Shown in pieces: positions 7,128 to 14,161 of a DNA stretch of 15,611 nt. A program made the translations under genes and the position numbers. The notes below the pieces were generated by a model. The model did not search any database and was not told where the DNA came from. It saw only the letters and a program-made list of their open reading frames with translations. This DNA comes from an uncultured Campylobacteraceae bacterium (lineage in GTDB: Bacteria; Campylobacterota; Campylobacteria; Campylobacterales; Arcobacteraceae): positions 1-15,611 of the forward strand of contig CAJXPH010000038.1 of assembly GCA_913057765.1 (NCBI GenBank), read 5' to 3'. Every line of letters begins with the position of its first letter. The stretch's first letter is position 1.

Positions 7128-7838
7128 TTATAAATCCTTCGTATTTTCTATTATTTGTTTAAAGTCTTCAATTATCCAAGAAGCCGTTCCTATTAGTGCA
7201 CCATCAACGCCATCAAGAGCACAAATCTCACGTACATTTGCAACTTTTACACTTCCACCATAAAGAAGAGGTTTTGGAATTCTTGACTTAATAGCAGAAT
7301 GAACATTTGTTATATCATCATTAGTTGCAGTAACTCCAGTTCCAATAGCCCAAACAGGTTCATAAGCCAAAATTAGATTTTCATAATTTGTATCTATTCC
7401 TTCAAACTGTTCATAAACATATTCTAAAGTTTTATCAAGTCCAGATTCTTTTACCTCTAATGGTTCCCCAATACAGTAAATAATCTTATAGCCTTTACTC
7501 ATGTAAAAATCATATTTTTTAGCAATCTCATCTTGAGATTCACCTAATACATGTCTTCTTTCAGAATGTCCAATTAAAATAGTTTTTATTCCAAATTCAT
7601 CAAGCTGAACCGTCCCAATTTCACCAGTATAAGAACCTTTTTCAGCAGCATATGCATTTTGTGCACCTATAGTTAAATTTGAAACTGTCTCAAACTCATC
7701 AAAAGAAGTAGCTGTAGGGAATACAATAACTTCATTTGAAATATCATTTGATTTTAAAAATTCATTTACTTCATTTACAAATGAAGCTGTTGATTTTCTT
7801 GTATGATTTGTTTTAAAATTTGAAGCAATAATTGCCAT
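7128..7838 (-). CDS. tpiA: Triosephosphate isomerase
   Basis: TpiA interconverts dihydroxyacetone phosphate and glyceraldehyde 3-phosphate. The 236-residue protein is a little shorter than the usual 250, as in related Campylobacterota. Catalytic and binding motifs are SNFKTN with Lys9, ILIGHSERR with His91, AYEPVWAIGTG with Glu160 and flexible loop 6, and the phosphate-binding LYGGSVK (192-198). Its ATG overlaps the pgk stop by one base (TAATG), implying translational coupling. The next gene, fabI, begins 1 nt after its stop. Confidence 0.97.
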   Translation of the reverse strand: MAIIASNFKTNHTRKSTASFVNEVNEFLKSNDISNEVIVFPTATSFDEFETVSNLTIGAQNAYAAEKGSYTGEIGTVQLDEFGIKTILIGHSERRHVLGESQDEIAKKYDFYMSKGYKIIYCIGEPLEVKESGLDKTLEYVYEQFEGIDTNYENLILAYEPVWAIGTGVTATNDDITNVHSAIKSRIPKPLLYGGSVKVANVREICALDGVDGALIGTASWIIEDFKQIIENTKDL

Positions 7839-9037
7839 TAATCTTCCTCTAATACCAGTGCTTTTACACCTGGTAAGATTTTACCTTCAATTAGTTCTAA
7901 TGAAGCACCACCACCAGTAGAAATAAATGTCATATCATCTTCATCACCAGTTACTCTAACTAAGTCAGCAGTATCACCACCTCCAACAACAGTTGTTGCA
8001 AAAGATTGGGCTACGGTATTTGCAATTCTTGTACTTCCTTTTGCAAATTTTTCCATTTCATAAACACCCATTGGTCCATTCCATAAAATAGTATTTGCAT
8101 CAGAAAGTGCTAATTTGAATAATTGTGCAGTTGCTGGTCCAATATCAAGTCCAATCCAATTTTTTGGAATTTCTTGAATTGTTACGTGTTTTGCAATAGC
8201 TTCCGCATCGAAAGCTTCTGCAACTACAATATCAACTGGTAAGTAAAATTTCACACCTAACTCATCAGCCTCTTCCATAATTTTAAGTGCTTCTGGAATT
8301 AAATCTTCTTCTACTAAAGAGTTCCCAATTTCATGCCCTAAAGCTTTCAAGAACGTAAATGCCATTCCTCCACCAATTAAGATTTTATCTACTTTTGGTA
8401 CAAGATTATAAAGGGCTTCTAGTTTTCCAGATACTTTTGAACCACCTACAATAGAAACAAAAGGTCTTTTTGGTTCATGAACAATATGATGGAAAAATTT
8501 AATCTCTTTTGCAAGAAGGAATCCTGCTGCTTTACTATCTTGTGGAAAATACTTTGTAATAGCTTCAACAGAAGCATGAGCTCTATGAGAAACTCCGAAG
8601 GCATCATTAATATAAATATCTGCCATAGATGAAAGTTTTTTTGCAAACTCTTCATCATTTGCTTTTTCTGCTGGGTTATATCTTAAGTTTTCAAGAAGTA
8701 AAATTTCACCTGCTTGTAAATTTTTTGCAGTTTCTAATGTATCATCTTGAACTACATTTTTAGCCATTTTAATTTCTTGTTTTAAAAGAGTATGTAACCT
8801 TTTTGCAACTGGTTTAAGTGAATATTTCTCTTCTCCAGCCTCTTTTGGTCTACCAAAATGAGAAGCTAAAATAACTGAACAATCTCTATCTATACAATAT
8901 CTGATTGTATTTAATGCACTTCTAATTCTTCTATCATCAGAGATGTTATTATATTCATCCATTGGTACATTAAAATCACATCTAATGAATATTTTTTTAC
9001 CATCAATATCTAAGTTTCTAATTTCTTGTAATTTCAT
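7838..9037 (-). CDS. pgk: Phosphoglycerate kinase
   Basis: Pgk transfers phosphate between 1,3-bisphosphoglycerate and ADP, or the reverse in gluconeogenesis. Its 399 residues are the normal bacterial length. Motifs are FIRCDFNVPMD near the N terminus, ASHFGRPK, DAFGVSHRAHAS, the hinge/nucleotide region VSIVGGSKVSGKL, ILWNGPMGVYE, VVGGGDTADL and the C-terminal STGGGASLELI. It lies 13 nt after gap. AAGGAA about 9-10 nt upstream of the ATG serves as ribosome binding site, and its stop overlaps the tpiA start. Confidence 0.98.
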   Translation of the reverse strand: MKLQEIRNLDIDGKKIFIRCDFNVPMDEYNNISDDRRIRSALNTIRYCIDRDCSVILASHFGRPKEAGEEKYSLKPVAKRLHTLLKQEIKMAKNVVQDDTLETAKNLQAGEILLLENLRYNPAEKANDEEFAKKLSSMADIYINDAFGVSHRAHASVEAITKYFPQDSKAAGFLLAKEIKFFHHIVHEPKRPFVSIVGGSKVSGKLEALYNLVPKVDKILIGGGMAFTFLKALGHEIGNSLVEEDLIPEALKIMEEADELGVKFYLPVDIVVAEAFDAEAIAKHVTIQEIPKNWIGLDIGPATAQLFKLALSDANTILWNGPMGVYEMEKFAKGSTRIANTVAQSFATTVVGGGDTADLVRVTGDEDDMTFISTGGGASLELIEGKILPGVKALVLEED

Positions 9038-9050
9038 TAAATCAAATTCC

Positions 9051-10049
9051 TTATTTATTCGCTACGAAAACTGCCATATCAATCAGTCTTGAAGAGTAAC
9101 CCCATTCATTGTCATACCAAGTCATAATTTTAATCATATCTTCACCAATAACTTGAGTTAAATCAGAAGCTACAATTGTAGAGTTAGTATTTCCTACTAA
9201 ATCAGATGATACTAACATATCATTATCAACAGCAACAATTCCTGCTAATTCTTTTGCTTTTGATTCAAATAAAGCATTCACTTCTTCTTTTGAAGTTTTT
9301 TTACTAACTACAAAGTTTACATCAACCATAGAAACATTTGGAGTTGGAACTCTTACTGATTGTCCATGTAGTTTTCCATCTAATTGAGGCATGATTAATC
9401 TCATTGCTTTTGCAGCACCTGTTGATGTAGGAATCATATTTTGAGCCCCAGCTCTTGCTCTTCTTTTATCAGATTTATGTTTTACATCTAAAATATTTTG
9501 ATCATTCGTGTATGAATGAATTGTAGTCATTAAACCTTTTTCAATTCCATATGCATCATCAAGAATTTTTGCAACTGGACCTAAACAGTTCGTAGTACAA
9601 GAAGCATTCGAAACAATATCTTGACCAGCATATTCAGATTCGTTAACACCCATTACGAATGTAGGAGTATCATCTTTTGCAGGAGCAGAAATTACAACTT
9701 TTTTTGCGCCATTGTCTAAGTGAACTTGACATTTTTCTTGAGTAAGGTAAGCACCTGTACACTCTAAAATTACTTCAGCACCACATTCTTTTGTAAAAGT
9801 TAATTCTTTTGCATCTCTTGTTGAATAAAGTTTTGCATTAACTTTACCCATTTTTAAATATCCATCTTCAACTTTTAATTCTTCATTGAACGTTCCATGT
9901 ACAGTATCATATTTTGTAATATATGCCAACATTTCAGGTGTCGCAGTATCATTGATTGCCACTAACTCAACATCTTCTCGTGACGCAATAATTCTTGCAA
10001 CACATCTTCCAATTCTTCCAAAACCATTGATTGCAACTTTAACAGCCAT
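9051..10049 (-). CDS. gap: Glyceraldehyde-3-phosphate dehydrogenase, type I
   Basis: This 332-residue enzyme oxidises glyceraldehyde 3-phosphate to 1,3-bisphosphoglycerate. The sequence shows NGFGRIGR (8-15), AINDTAT with the Asp at about 34 expected of NAD-preferring enzymes, SNASCTTNC with catalytic Cys151, HSYTNDQ, RARAGAQNMIPTSTGAAKA, and WYDNEWGYSSRL. The open frame continues upstream to 10118, but the family N terminus begins at MAVKVAINGF. The ATG at 10049 also has AAAGGG 5 nt upstream, so the extra 23 residues are rejected. It is the first gene of gap-pgk-tpiA-fabI, divergent from nadD, with the promoters packed into the 89-bp gap. Confidence 0.98.
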   Translation of the reverse strand: MAVKVAINGFGRIGRCVARIIASREDVELVAINDTATPEMLAYITKYDTVHGTFNEELKVEDGYLKMGKVNAKLYSTRDAKELTFTKECGAEVILECTGAYLTQEKCQVHLDNGAKKVVISAPAKDDTPTFVMGVNESEYAGQDIVSNASCTTNCLGPVAKILDDAYGIEKGLMTTIHSYTNDQNILDVKHKSDKRRARAGAQNMIPTSTGAAKAMRLIMPQLDGKLHGQSVRVPTPNVSMVDVNFVVSKKTSKEEVNALFESKAKELAGIVAVDNDMLVSSDLVGNTNSTIVASDLTQVIGEDMIKIMTWYDNEWGYSSRLIDMAVFVANK

Positions 10050-10054
10050 TTTTA

Positions 10055-10060
10055 CCCTTT
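10055..10060 (-). promoter_or_regulatory. gap ribosome binding site, deciding the start
   Basis: AAAGGG on the minus strand lies 5 nt before the ATG at 10049. It supports the short GAPDH start over the upstream in-frame ATG at 10118. Confidence 0.8.
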
Positions 10061-10081
10061 GTTCATAATAATTTGGTAGAT

Positions 10082-10087
10082 ATTTTA
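10082..10087 (-). promoter_or_regulatory. Possible gap -10 box
   Basis: TAAAAT on the minus strand would start transcription near 10075 and give a leader of about 26 nt, enough to hold the gap ribosome binding site. No -35 match is visible, which is normal for sigma-70 promoters in Campylobacterota. Other A/T hexamers in the gap compete with it. Confidence 0.35.
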
Positions 10088-10099
10088 TCCAAATGTTGC

Positions 10100-10105
10100 T
10101 ATAAT
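10100..10105 (+). promoter_or_regulatory. Probable nadD -10 box
   Basis: A perfect TATAAT on the plus strand predicts a start near 10112 and a leader of about 27 nt containing AAAGGA before nadD. The same bases read as TATTAT on the other strand, so the divergent promoters may overlap. No -35 element is evident. Confidence 0.5.
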
Positions 10106-10138
10106 AATAGTTAATCATAAATTAAAGGAAAAAATTAG

Positions 10139-10690
10139 GTGCAAATTGCAATTTTTGGAGGTAGTTTTGACCCACCTCACATAGGTCATCAAACTATAAC
10201 AAAAAAAATCCTCAAAAAATTGGATATTGATTTATTGGTAGTTGTACCTGCATATTTAAATCCACTGAAAGTAAAATCCTTTTTAGATGCAAAAACAAGA
10301 TTTAAACTTCTAAAAAAACTATTTTCAAAAAAAGAAAATATAAAAGTTTCTGATTATGAAATCGAACAAGGAAAAGCTGTATATTCAATCGAAACTATTA
10401 AGTATTTGATTGAAAAATATAAACCTTCAAAAGTTTATTTAGTTATTGGAGCAGATAATTATAAATCTTTTCACTTATGGGATAAGTATGAAGAAATTTT
10501 AGAGTTAGTGACTTTAGTAGTTGTTACAAGAGATGGTATTAAATATAAAAAAAATGATGATATAAAAAGATTAAAAGTAGATATAAAAATTAGTTCAACA
10601 CAACTAAGAAATACTTTTAACTTAGATTATATTCCAAAAAAAATTAGAAAGAATGTCGAAAAAATTTGGCATAAAAAAGGTAAAGTTTGA
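10139..10690 (+). CDS. nadD: Nicotinate-nucleotide adenylyltransferase
   Basis: NadD adenylates nicotinate mononucleotide to deamido-NAD in NAD synthesis. It is a nucleotidyltransferase-fold protein of 183 residues. The N terminus carries GGSFDPPHIGH (7-17, the GxFDPxHxGH motif), followed by IGADNYKSFHLWDKYEEI (103-120) and the ATP-binding ISSTQLR (151-157). The start is GTG, with AAAGGA 9-10 nt upstream. Its TGA overlaps the TTG start of rsfS by 4 nt. The pairing with rsfS is common in bacteria, and the place opposite gap matches C. jejuni. Confidence 0.95.
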   Translation: MQIAIFGGSFDPPHIGHQTITKKILKKLDIDLLVVVPAYLNPLKVKSFLDAKTRFKLLKKLFSKKENIKVSDYEIEQGKAVYSIETIKYLIEKYKPSKVYLVIGADNYKSFHLWDKYEEILELVTLVVVTRDGIKYKKNDDIKRLKVDIKISSTQLRNTFNLDYIPKKIRKNVEKIWHKKGKV

Positions 10691-11013
10691 GTACTAGATT
10701 AGAAAAAATTGAGCAAGTTTTAAATGAAAAAAAAGCTGAAAATATTGAAATTATTGATTTAACTTCAAAAAATTATATTGTTGATTATGTAGTAATTGCT
10801 ACAACATTAAACCCTAAACATGCATTTGCATTATTAAACTATTTAAAAACAGATCTTAAGCCATTCGGTGAAGAATTTTTAAGAGTTGATGATAATGATG
10901 AATGGACAATTATTGATTTAGGAGATATTTTTATTCATTTAATTAGTGAAAAAGGTAGAGAAAAATATTCAATAGAAGAATTCTTAAACGAATTAGAATC
11001 TAAAGTACAATAA
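10687..11013 (+). CDS. rsfS: Ribosomal silencing factor RsfS
   Basis: RsfS binds uL14 on the 50S subunit and blocks joining with the 30S subunit under nutrient limitation. The 108-residue product matches the family length and pattern: DLTSKNYIVDYVVIAT (about 24-39), then DDNDEWTIIDLGDIFIHLISEKGREKYSIEEF, the conserved W-x3-D-x-G-x3-H block with the following R-x2-Y. It starts at TTG, overlapping the nadD stop, with AAAAAGG about 6-7 nt upstream. Its TAA stop forms the left edge of a palindromic terminator. Confidence 0.94.
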   Translation: MSTRLEKIEQVLNEKKAENIEIIDLTSKNYIVDYVVIATTLNPKHAFALLNYLKTDLKPFGEEFLRVDDNDEWTIIDLGDIFIHLISEKGREKYSIEEFLNELESKVQ

Positions 11014-11045
11014 AAAAATAAAAGGATTAATCCTTTTATTTTTTT
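11012..11045. terminator. Perfect 34-bp palindrome, shared bidirectional terminator
   Basis: Bases 11012-11028 and 11029-11045 are exact reverse complements: A7-T-A4-GGATT followed by its mirror ending in T7. Either strand gives an A-tract, a short GC-containing stem and a U-tract. The rsfS stop (11011-11013) overlaps the left edge and the stop of the minus-strand miniprotein (11044-11046) overlaps the right edge. One element therefore ends both convergent transcription units with no spacer. The fold needs a loop of about 4 nt, so the working stem is about 15 bp. Confidence 0.85.
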
Positions 11046-11172
11046 ATTTTGATGCAGGCTTTCCTGTCATTATTTTATTGTAATTACCTGCGGCATCTTT
11101 TGCCCCACCCATATAACCTGTAGATATGGCAATACCAAGACCGATAACTAATATAATAATAAACCACTTCAT
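11044..11172 (-). CDS. 42-residue single-span membrane miniprotein
   Basis: This is a short gene. Its ATG (11172-11170) overlaps the argS TAA stop by one base (TAATG), with AAGGA about 9 nt upstream inside argS. The product starts MKWFIIILVIGLGIAISTGY, one hydrophobic segment (about residues 3-20), and continues with a Gly-rich turn (MGGAKDAAGN) and a basic tail ending GKPASK. The segment has Gly at 11, 13, 19, 22 and 23, possibly a helix-packing face. It could be a membrane miniprotein, or less likely a small secreted peptide. I do not recognise a family. Support comes from the ribosome binding site, the coupled start and the stop placed in the terminator, not from homology. Confidence 0.7.
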   Translation of the reverse strand: MKWFIIILVIGLGIAISTGYMGGAKDAAGNYNKIMTGKPASK

Positions 11173-12761
11173 TACATAATTTCCTTTGCTTTAATACCTA
11201 ATAAATTTAAACAAACTCTTATTGTTTGCGCTGATAAACTTAAAACTTTTAAATACTGGTCTTCTTCATTTGTTCCTACAATTTTATATTCATTGTAAAA
11301 CCGGTGAATTGACGAAGCTAAAGAGTAAAGATAATCTGTAATCTTTTGCATATCTCTTTTATTAAATGCTTCATTTAACACTGAAGGTAATAATAAAGAC
11401 TCATATACTAAGTTTAATGCATCTTGATTTAAATTTTCATAAGAAATATTAATTACATCATCAAAGTTTTTTTCTGCTTTTTTAAATACTTGATTTATTC
11501 TTGCATATGCATAATTAATATAAAAAATTGGATTTGAACTATCTTTATTTTTTAACATATCCAAATCAAATTCTAAATGAGTATCATTTTTTTTAGTTAA
11601 GAAGATAAACCTAAGAGCATCAGCTCCAACCTCTTCCACAATATCACTCATTAAAATTACGTTACCAGATCTCTTACTCATTTTATATGGTTCACCACCT
11701 TTTAGTAATTGAACCATTTGAGATAATAAAACTTCTAACTTTTTAGAATCATTTCCTAAAAACTCTATTGCAGAATTAACTCTTTTTATATATCCATGGT
11801 GATCAGCACCCCAAATATTTATAAAATGATCATATCCTCTATCAAATTTATTTTTGTGATAGATTATATCTCCTGCTAAGTACGTAGGAATTCCATTTTC
11901 TCTTACTACAACCCTATCTGAATCATCCCCATGCAGAGTTGATTTCAAGTAGAGTTTTTCATCTTTTGTATATAAAGAACCATTTTCTAATAAAACAGCT
12001 TTTGTATCTGGCCACGCATCATATAAAGAAGACTCTGAAACAAAATTATCAAACTCTATTCCAGCATCTTTTAAATCATTTGTAATAATTTCAAGTACTA
12101 CATCTTTAGCAAATACTGCCATTTCTCTATATCTTGATTCATCATGGAATATTTCTGCACCATGAAGTTCAAAAATTTTCTTTGCAATATCAACTAAGTA
12201 GTCACCTCTATAATATGTTTCAGGATATTCTACAACTTCTTTTAAAACAAATTCTCTCGCTGCTAAAGAAACAGATAGCCCAAGCATATCCATTTGTGCA
12301 CCAGCATCATTTACATAATATTCAGTAACAATGTCAAAACCTAAATGTCTTCCAACCCTAGCAAGTGAATCACCTAAAACTGCACCTCTAGCATGACCTA
12401 TATGTAAAGGCCCTGTTGGATTTGCAGAAACATATTCTAATAATATTTTTTCATTTTTTGAAGTTTCTTTTGCAAAATTATTCCCAGAAAGAAGTGCCTC
12501 TTTTGATAACTCTTCTAAAAAACTATTTGATAATTTAAAGTTAATAAAGCCTTTTACCGCCTCAATTTTTTCAAACATTGGATTATCGTCAAATTTCTTT
12601 ACTAAATCATCAGCAATCATCATTGGTGATTTTCTAAGTTCTTTTGCTAAAGAAAATGCAACAGGTGTTGCAAAATGGCCTAGAGAAATATCTTTAGGCT
12701 TTTCTAATACAACACTTGTATCTAAAACTTTTTCTATATAATCTTTTACTATACTTTGCAA
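11172..12761 (-). CDS. argS: Arginyl-tRNA synthetase
   Basis: ArgS is a class I aminoacyl-tRNA synthetase that charges tRNA-Arg. The 529 residues match the epsilon family length of about 530. Order of domains: N-terminal Add-1 tRNA-recognition domain (about 1-80), EYVSANPTGPLHIGHARGA with the HIGH signature at 120-123, the catalytic core including YYVNDAGAQ, KMSKRSGN at 360-367, and the C-terminal DALR anticodon-binding region from about 405. The start is TTG at 12761, 9 nt after the tatA stop, with only a weak AAGAA as ribosome binding site. The N terminus aligns from memory with C. jejuni ArgS (MKSI...), which supports this unusual start. Confidence 0.96.
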   Translation of the reverse strand: MQSIVKDYIEKVLDTSVVLEKPKDISLGHFATPVAFSLAKELRKSPMMIADDLVKKFDDNPMFEKIEAVKGFINFKLSNSFLEELSKEALLSGNNFAKETSKNEKILLEYVSANPTGPLHIGHARGAVLGDSLARVGRHLGFDIVTEYYVNDAGAQMDMLGLSVSLAAREFVLKEVVEYPETYYRGDYLVDIAKKIFELHGAEIFHDESRYREMAVFAKDVVLEIITNDLKDAGIEFDNFVSESSLYDAWPDTKAVLLENGSLYTKDEKLYLKSTLHGDDSDRVVVRENGIPTYLAGDIIYHKNKFDRGYDHFINIWGADHHGYIKRVNSAIEFLGNDSKKLEVLLSQMVQLLKGGEPYKMSKRSGNVILMSDIVEEVGADALRFIFLTKKNDTHLEFDLDMLKNKDSSNPIFYINYAYARINQVFKKAEKNFDDVINISYENLNQDALNLVYESLLLPSVLNEAFNKRDMQKITDYLYSLASSIHRFYNEYKIVGTNEEDQYLKVLSLSAQTIRVCLNLLGIKAKEIM

Positions 12762-12770
12762 TATATTTTC

Positions 12771-13001
12771 TTATACAGTTTTTGTTTCGTTAGGTTCTTC
12801 AGATTTAGTTTCAGCTTTTTTCTCTATTTCATCAGCTTTGTCTGCAGTTACAACTTCTTCTTCATCATCTTTAACAGCTTTTTTGAAGTTTTTAATTCCA
12901 CTTCCTAAACCTTTTGCTAATTCAGGGATTTTCTTTCCTCCAAATAATAATAATACTACTAGAGCGATTAATACCCACTCCATACCACCTGGCATACCCA
13001 T
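12771..13001 (-). CDS. tatA: Twin-arginine translocase subunit TatA
   Basis: TatA multimerises in the inner membrane to form the protein-conducting part of the Tat system for folded proteins. The 76-residue product has a short transmembrane helix (about 7-20), the FGGKKIPEL hinge (20-28), an amphipathic helix ELAKGLGSGIKNFKKA, then an acidic/basic charged tail. A Glu stands at position 8, where E. coli TatA has Gln; this is common outside enterobacteria. The ribosome binding site AAGGAT is 6 nt before the ATG but lies inside a perfect stem. TatC is not in the window. It is followed by argS after 9 nt, the same pairing as in C. jejuni. Confidence 0.94.
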   Translation of the reverse strand: MGMPGGMEWVLIALVVLLLFGGKKIPELAKGLGSGIKNFKKAVKDDEEEVVTADKADEIEKKAETKSEEPNETKTV

Positions 13002-13005
13002 ATTA

Positions 13006-13033
13006 AATCCTTAATGTTTAATTTTTAAGGATT
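13006..13033 (-). promoter_or_regulatory. Stem sequestering the tatA Shine-Dalgarno
   Basis: A perfect 9-bp inverted repeat (13006-13014 with 13025-13033, 10-nt loop) places the tatA AAGGA in the 3' arm. The 5' arm abuts the putative -10 box, so mRNA starting there (near 13027) would lack two thirds of the 5' arm. Only transcripts reading through from crcB would contain the full stem. An effect on translation is inferred. Confidence 0.5.
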
Positions 13034-13039
13034 ATTATA
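13034..13039 (-). promoter_or_regulatory. Probable tatA -10 box
   Basis: TATAAT on the minus strand follows an A-rich stretch and predicts a start near 13027, about 26 nt before the tatA ATG. A TTGACT occurs upstream (13069-13074), but the spacing of 29 nt is too long for a -35 element. Confidence 0.5.
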
Positions 13040-13053
13040 TCTTTTTGAAGCTT

Positions 13054-13073
13054 AAAAAAAATGACTAAAGTCA
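13054..13073 (-). terminator. Weak terminator candidate after crcB
   Basis: On the minus strand a short TGACT/AGTCA inverted repeat (13062-13073) is followed by eight T residues (13061-13054), 23-42 nt after the crcB stop. The stem is only 4-5 bp with a minimal loop, so read-through into tatA is likely. Confidence 0.35.
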
Positions 13074-13095
13074 AAGTTAAATAAAGGAGTTTACA

Positions 13096-13482
13096 TTATC
13101 TTACAAAAAAAAGTAAAAGTTTATATCCACTAGCAGCTGCTAAGACCGTACCAAAAAGGTTTAAAGCCATATTAGAGATACCTAAAAAAAGAGATGTCTC
13201 AAGTAAAAAGAAACTTTCAATAGCGAAGGTTGAATAAGTAGTTAATGCACCTAAAAACCCTGTAGTTAAAAATGATTTTAAAGAATCACCAACTGTATAA
13301 TGTGCAAAGATAGCAAATAATGCTCCAATTAAAAAACTACCTAATAGATTTACAAAAAGAATTCCAATTGGGAAATCATATGAAAAATGTTTGTTAGAAA
13401 AATAGACAACATATGCTCTTGCAATGGCACCAAGGAAACCACCTGTACCAATTGCAAGAATAGTTTGCCAACTAAGCGTCAT
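13096..13482 (-). CDS. crcB: Fluoride exporter CrcB/Fluc
   Basis: This is a small dual-topology membrane protein that forms a dimeric fluoride channel and keeps cytoplasmic fluoride low. The 128 residues predict four transmembrane helices. Family motifs are GGFLGAIARAY (14-24), NLLGSFLIG with pore Asn45 (45-53), and GFLGALTTYSTF (75-86), which holds the aromatic track; the first aromatic is Tyr83 and the second Phe86. The ATG overlaps the end of plsC by 11 nt, with GAGAT upstream. No fluoride riboswitch is seen, since the gene lies inside an operon. Confidence 0.93.
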   Translation of the reverse strand: MTLSWQTILAIGTGGFLGAIARAYVVYFSNKHFSYDFPIGILFVNLLGSFLIGALFAIFAHYTVGDSLKSFLTTGFLGALTTYSTFAIESFFLLETSLFLGISNMALNLFGTVLAAASGYKLLLFFVR

Positions 13483-14161
13483 ATTTTTTCATCTCTTTAT
13501 TAAATATCTCATTCATTTGTTTTTCAGTTTCTACAAACCAATCAGTTTTTTTATCTGCTTGAATAGGATCTAAATATATGACCTTCACAGTACCAGGTTT
13601 TGCTGTGAGTTTTTTAGAATCTAAAACATCTTTTGTATTTATGATAACTAAAGGTTGAACTTTCAAATTAAGTTTATTTGCAACCATTGCTGCACCAGAT
13701 TTAAACTTTAACATCTCTTTACCAGTGCTTCTAGTTCCTTCTGGAAACATTGAAATAGGTCTACCCTTAGATAATCTATCTTTAGCTTCTTTAAGCATAT
13801 GTATGATTCCAGCTTTGTTCTCTCTATCAATAGAAATCATTCTCGGAGCTTTTATAATATGTCCAAAAAAGAATAGATTTGAAATTTCTTTTTTAGCTAT
13901 CCATGCTAAATCTTTTGGGTGTAAATATTCTATAACTATAATATCTACTAAACTCTGATGATTCATGATTACTAAATCACAGGAATCATCTAAAGTACCT
14001 TCAACTTCAAGAGTAATACCTAAAAGGAACATTTGGATTTTCATCCAAAACTTAATAATCTTATGCGTATGATTTCTAAAAATATACATTGCTACAATTA
14101 CAAGTGCAACTGTAATAGAAAATTGTATTAGTACAACTAGACCTCTAATTCTTGATAACAT
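13472..14161 (-). CDS. plsC: 1-acyl-sn-glycerol-3-phosphate acyltransferase
   Basis: PlsC is an inner-membrane enzyme that acylates lysophosphatidic acid to phosphatidic acid in phospholipid synthesis. The 229-residue protein begins with a hydrophobic segment (about 8-27). It then shows the NHQSLVD form of the catalytic HX4D motif (about 67-73), an Arg-containing acceptor region (PRMISIDREN), and FPEGTRS (about 139-145). The ATG lies inside the end of the upstream SH3b gene (17-nt overlap), with GAGAAAG just before it. The identity of the acyltransferase family is firm; the substrate is inferred. Confidence 0.92.
   Translation of the reverse strand: MLSRIRGLVVLIQFSITVALVIVAMYIFRNHTHKIIKFWMKIQMFLLGITLEVEGTLDDSCDLVIMNHQSLVDIIVIEYLHPKDLAWIAKKEISNLFFFGHIIKAPRMISIDRENKAGIIHMLKEAKDRLSKGRPISMFPEGTRSTGKEMLKFKSGAAMVANKLNLKVQPLVIINTKDVLDSKKLTAKPGTVKVIYLDPIQADKKTDWFVETEKQMNEIFNKEMKKYDA

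Noticed and set aside
10050..10118. A 23-residue N-terminal extension of GAPDH
   Set aside because: The family N terminus and the ribosome binding site both point to 10049, and the extension covers the promoter region.
13069..13074. TTGACT as -35 element of the tatA promoter
   Set aside because: The spacing to TATAAT is 29 nt, far from the usual 16-18.
13083..13089. Plus-strand AAAGGAG, possibly a ribosome binding site for a hidden gene
   Set aside because: No ATG, GTG or TTG with an open frame follows at a suitable distance; it faces the end of crcB.
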